This document shows positions 22,975 through 24,543 of a stretch of DNA of 24,543 nucleotides, piece by piece. Location: the IMG/VR virus record IMGVR_UViG_3300017757_000147, positions 1-24,543 of that record; one strand, written 5' to 3'. The notes under the pieces were generated by a model that was given only the letters and a program-made list of their open reading frames with translations, was not told where the DNA came from and did not search any database. The translations under genes were made by a program, and so were the position numbers. How positions within the stretch are numbered: position 1 is the first letter of the stretch; each line of letters opens with the position of its first letter. The stretch comes from a virus.

Positions 22975-23809
22975 TTTATTTAGAGAGTATGGTGCACAAA
23001 ATAGTAAACCCGTGTTTGACGCTTTTGCAGACAGTCTTGTGGATGCTGGGCATACCGTTGTTGATAATGACTATAGCAGTGATGTTGCTGTTATTTGGTC
23101 TGTCCTTTGGCATGGCAGAATGGCTGGAAACAAAAAAGTTTGGGATGACTTCCACGCACACAACAAAAAAGTAATCGTATTAGAAGTAGGCGGCCTGAAA
23201 CGAGGCACCACATGGAAGGTAGCAATCAATGGAATTAATCGAGACGCCGCGTTTGGTCCTGATGGCAATGGCAGTGATCGTGCTAATTTACTGGGCCTCA
23301 AATTAAAACCTTGGTCACTAGGCGGTGACAGAATTATAATTTGCGGACAGCATGACAAGAGTCATCAATGGCGCAACCAACCCAACCTAACTGCATGGTT
23401 AGGAAATACAATCAACTCTATCAGAGAAGTTACAGATATGCCTATATATTGGCGACCTCACCCAAGGTGTCCTGTGCCTATGATAGAACATGACCATAAG
23501 AACGTACACAGACAACAACCTACACAAATAAAAGATACATATGACGACTTTGACTTTGATTGTGAAGGTGCGTATGCTGTAATTAACTTTTCAAGTAACC
23601 CTGCCACCCAGGCAGTAATAGAAGGTGTACCAGTGTTTACAGGTCCTAGCAGTTTAGCTTGGCCTGTTGCTAACCCAGACTTTACTACGTTAGGTATGCC
23701 AAAACGTCCCGATAGAACACAATGGCTCAACGATATTGCATACACTGAGTGGACATTGGAAGAAATCGCACAAGGAAAACCACTAAATCGCTTGACTTCT
23801 TACCTATAA
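22964..23809 (+). CDS. GT-B-like putative glycosyltransferase, paralog C
   Basis: 281 aa from the ATG at 22964 (MKVSLFREYG). A start 69 nt earlier is possible but would lie deep in the upstream gene and add a residue string without resemblance to the paralogs. The C-terminal half shows IREVTDMPIYWRPHPRC (R164-P-H-P), AYAVINFSSNPATQAVIEGVPVF, and RTQWLNDIAYTEWTLEEIAQG, matching paralog B segment by segment. The N-terminal half has DVAVIWSVLWHGR and KKVIVLEVGG, like the Rossmann half of GT-B enzymes. It ends the cassette; the next gene begins 17 bp later from its own sigma70-type promoter, and I saw no terminator in between. Confidence 0.75.
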   Translation: MKVSLFREYGAQNSKPVFDAFADSLVDAGHTVVDNDYSSDVAVIWSVLWHGRMAGNKKVWDDFHAHNKKVIVLEVGGLKRGTTWKVAINGINRDAAFGPDGNGSDRANLLGLKLKPWSLGGDRIIICGQHDKSHQWRNQPNLTAWLGNTINSIREVTDMPIYWRPHPRCPVPMIEHDHKNVHRQQPTQIKDTYDDFDFDCEGAYAVINFSSNPATQAVIEGVPVFTGPSSLAWPVANPDFTTLGMPKRPDRTQWLNDIAYTEWTLEEIAQGKPLNRLTSYL

Positions 23810-23820
23810 TATCGTATAAT
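23792..23820 (+). promoter_or_regulatory. Consensus sigma70-type promoter with a palindrome over -10
   Basis: TTGACT (23792-23797), 17 nt, then a perfect TATAAT (23815-23820). Counting 7 nt from the last T puts the start at the A of the ATG at 23827. A palindrome ATCGTAT-AATA-ATACGAT covers 23811-23828. Confidence 0.75.
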
Positions 23821-23828
23821 AATACGAT
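23811..23828. repeat. Perfect inverted repeat over -10 and start codon
   Basis: Arms ATCGTAT (23811-23817) and ATACGAT (23822-23828) are separated by AATA. The position over the -10 box and first codon would suit a repressor operator that shuts the gene after early infection. Confidence 0.6.
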
Positions 23829-24543
23829 GTACAATAGACCTATATCTAAAAAAGCATTAAACACAGAAGACTGCCTAGAAATAGTTGCTGGTATCAGTGA
23901 GCTAAAGTATAGTGGTGACGAAGAATTGGAGAAGGTCCAAAACTTTAAACTGCATGAAGACAATGCTAATATCATGTTTAGTTTTGCTAAACAAGTATTT
24001 AGAGGCACGGCTCTTACTGCAAAGCAATATACACTAGCTAAAAAACTGTTGCTAGAATACTACACAGATCAATTTGATGCACATGAAATAGATTTAAAAG
24101 TAGCAGTAGAAAAATTAAGATTTCCATTACGTGAAATAGACGGTAGCCATTGGATCAAGTTTGTAGATTACAAAGGCGAAAAGATGTTAGCTATTAGATT
24201 TCCTTTTAATAAAAAAGTTATAAAGCATCTTGAAGAATTAAAAAATTCATCTGACAAAGAATATTTTTATGACAAGCACACACATTACTTTCCACAAAAA
24301 GAAAAATACATATGGAAGATTGTCAACATTAGCAAACAGTTTGCAGATGCAAAGTTTGAAATACAAGATGAGATTTTGGAATTATACAAGCAGTTAGAAG
24401 TGTTTGAAAAAAATCCACAAGACTACATACCAGGCATATACAATTTTAAATTTAAAAACTTACCTGTCAAAGCAGTTGACAATATGTTTGAAGAATTAGG
24501 TGAGCCTAACTATAATAACTTGTACAAGTATTACGATAGAAGA
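23827..24543 (+). CDS. Partial gene, possible phage helicase N-terminus
   Basis: The frame is open from the ATG at 23827 to the right edge (239 codons) with no stop, so it is 3'-truncated. It is Lys-rich and shows FRGTALTAKQYTLAKKLLLEYY, a segment I associate with the N-terminal region of small SNF2/DEAD-like helicases of phages, then DGSHWIKFVDYKGEKMLAIRFPF, and YFYDKHTHYFPQKEKYIWKI. No Walker motif occurs in the visible part; if it is a helicase these should lie to the right. Its sigma70-type promoter and leaderless start set it apart from the late glycan genes before it and fit a DNA-metabolism role. The family call is tentative. Confidence 0.6.
   Translation, partial: MYNRPISKKALNTEDCLEIVAGISELKYSGDEELEKVQNFKLHEDNANIMFSFAKQVFRGTALTAKQYTLAKKLLLEYYTDQFDAHEIDLKVAVEKLRFPLREIDGSHWIKFVDYKGEKMLAIRFPFNKKVIKHLEELKNSSDKEYFYDKHTHYFPQKEKYIWKIVNISKQFADAKFEIQDEILELYKQLEVFEKNPQDYIPGIYNFKFKNLPVKAVDNMFEELGEPNYNNLYKYYDRR

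Noticed and set aside
23792-23810. TTGACT paired with the nearer TATAAT at 23805
   Set aside because: The spacing of 7 nt is too short for a sigma70 promoter; the second TATAAT at exactly 17 nt fits.
1-24543. tRNA genes, CRISPR arrays, IS elements, attachment sites
   Set aside because: No cloverleaf-like pattern, regular spaced repeats, transposase or integrase motifs were seen on reading, though no tool could be run.

Overview
The window is a low-GC stretch of a T4-like contractile-tailed phage genome. It carries the neck, sheath, tube, terminase and head-completion genes and the gp32-UvsX-UvsY recombination set. The protein forms (a very long modular sheath, a short gp13, several small conserved genes) look like those of marine T4-like viruses such as cyanophages and pelagiphages. 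No photosynthesis gene, tRNA, integrase or IS element was seen. The host cannot be fixed from the sequence; an alphaproteobacterium such as SAR11 is a guess from base composition and the glycosyltransferase types.

Layout. (1) 1-2335: partial gp14 neck gene (minus) diverging from gp13 (plus) through back-to-back late promoters, then a gp1-type dNMP kinase and a minus-strand degenerate HNH-like gene. (2) 2440-7841: gp18 sheath, gp19 tube, a terminator, and a second tube-fold structural gene. (3) 7841-14492: a conserved small gene, gp4 head-completion nuclease, another small gene, gp16 small terminase, two probable internal/prohead proteins with gp21-type cleavage sites, a UUCG hairpin, gp17 large terminase, and a 726-aa structural candidate. 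(4) 14631-18084: gp32, uvsX, a small acidic gene, uvsY and a peroxiredoxin. (5) 18100-23809: seven tightly overlapping genes for glycan work: a cytidylyltransferase-cupin fusion, a TylF-type methyltransferase, two GT-A-like transferases and three mutually related GT-B-like proteins. (6) 23827-end: a partial gene, possibly a helicase, behind a consensus sigma70-type promoter.

Control is unusually readable. Structural genes follow T4-type late elements (NATAAATA or NNTAAATA). Three replication or recombination genes follow TTGACT-N17-TANNAT elements. Genes split into two classes: those with a promoter far upstream plus a Shine-Dalgarno, and those where the late element ends exactly 5 nt before the ATG with no Shine-Dalgarno. 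The second class should give leaderless mRNAs.

The most interesting unit is the 5.7-kb glycan cassette. It begins at a late-like, apparently leaderless promoter, which suggests glycan modification of virions or of the host envelope late in infection. Its acceptor and sugar are unknown.
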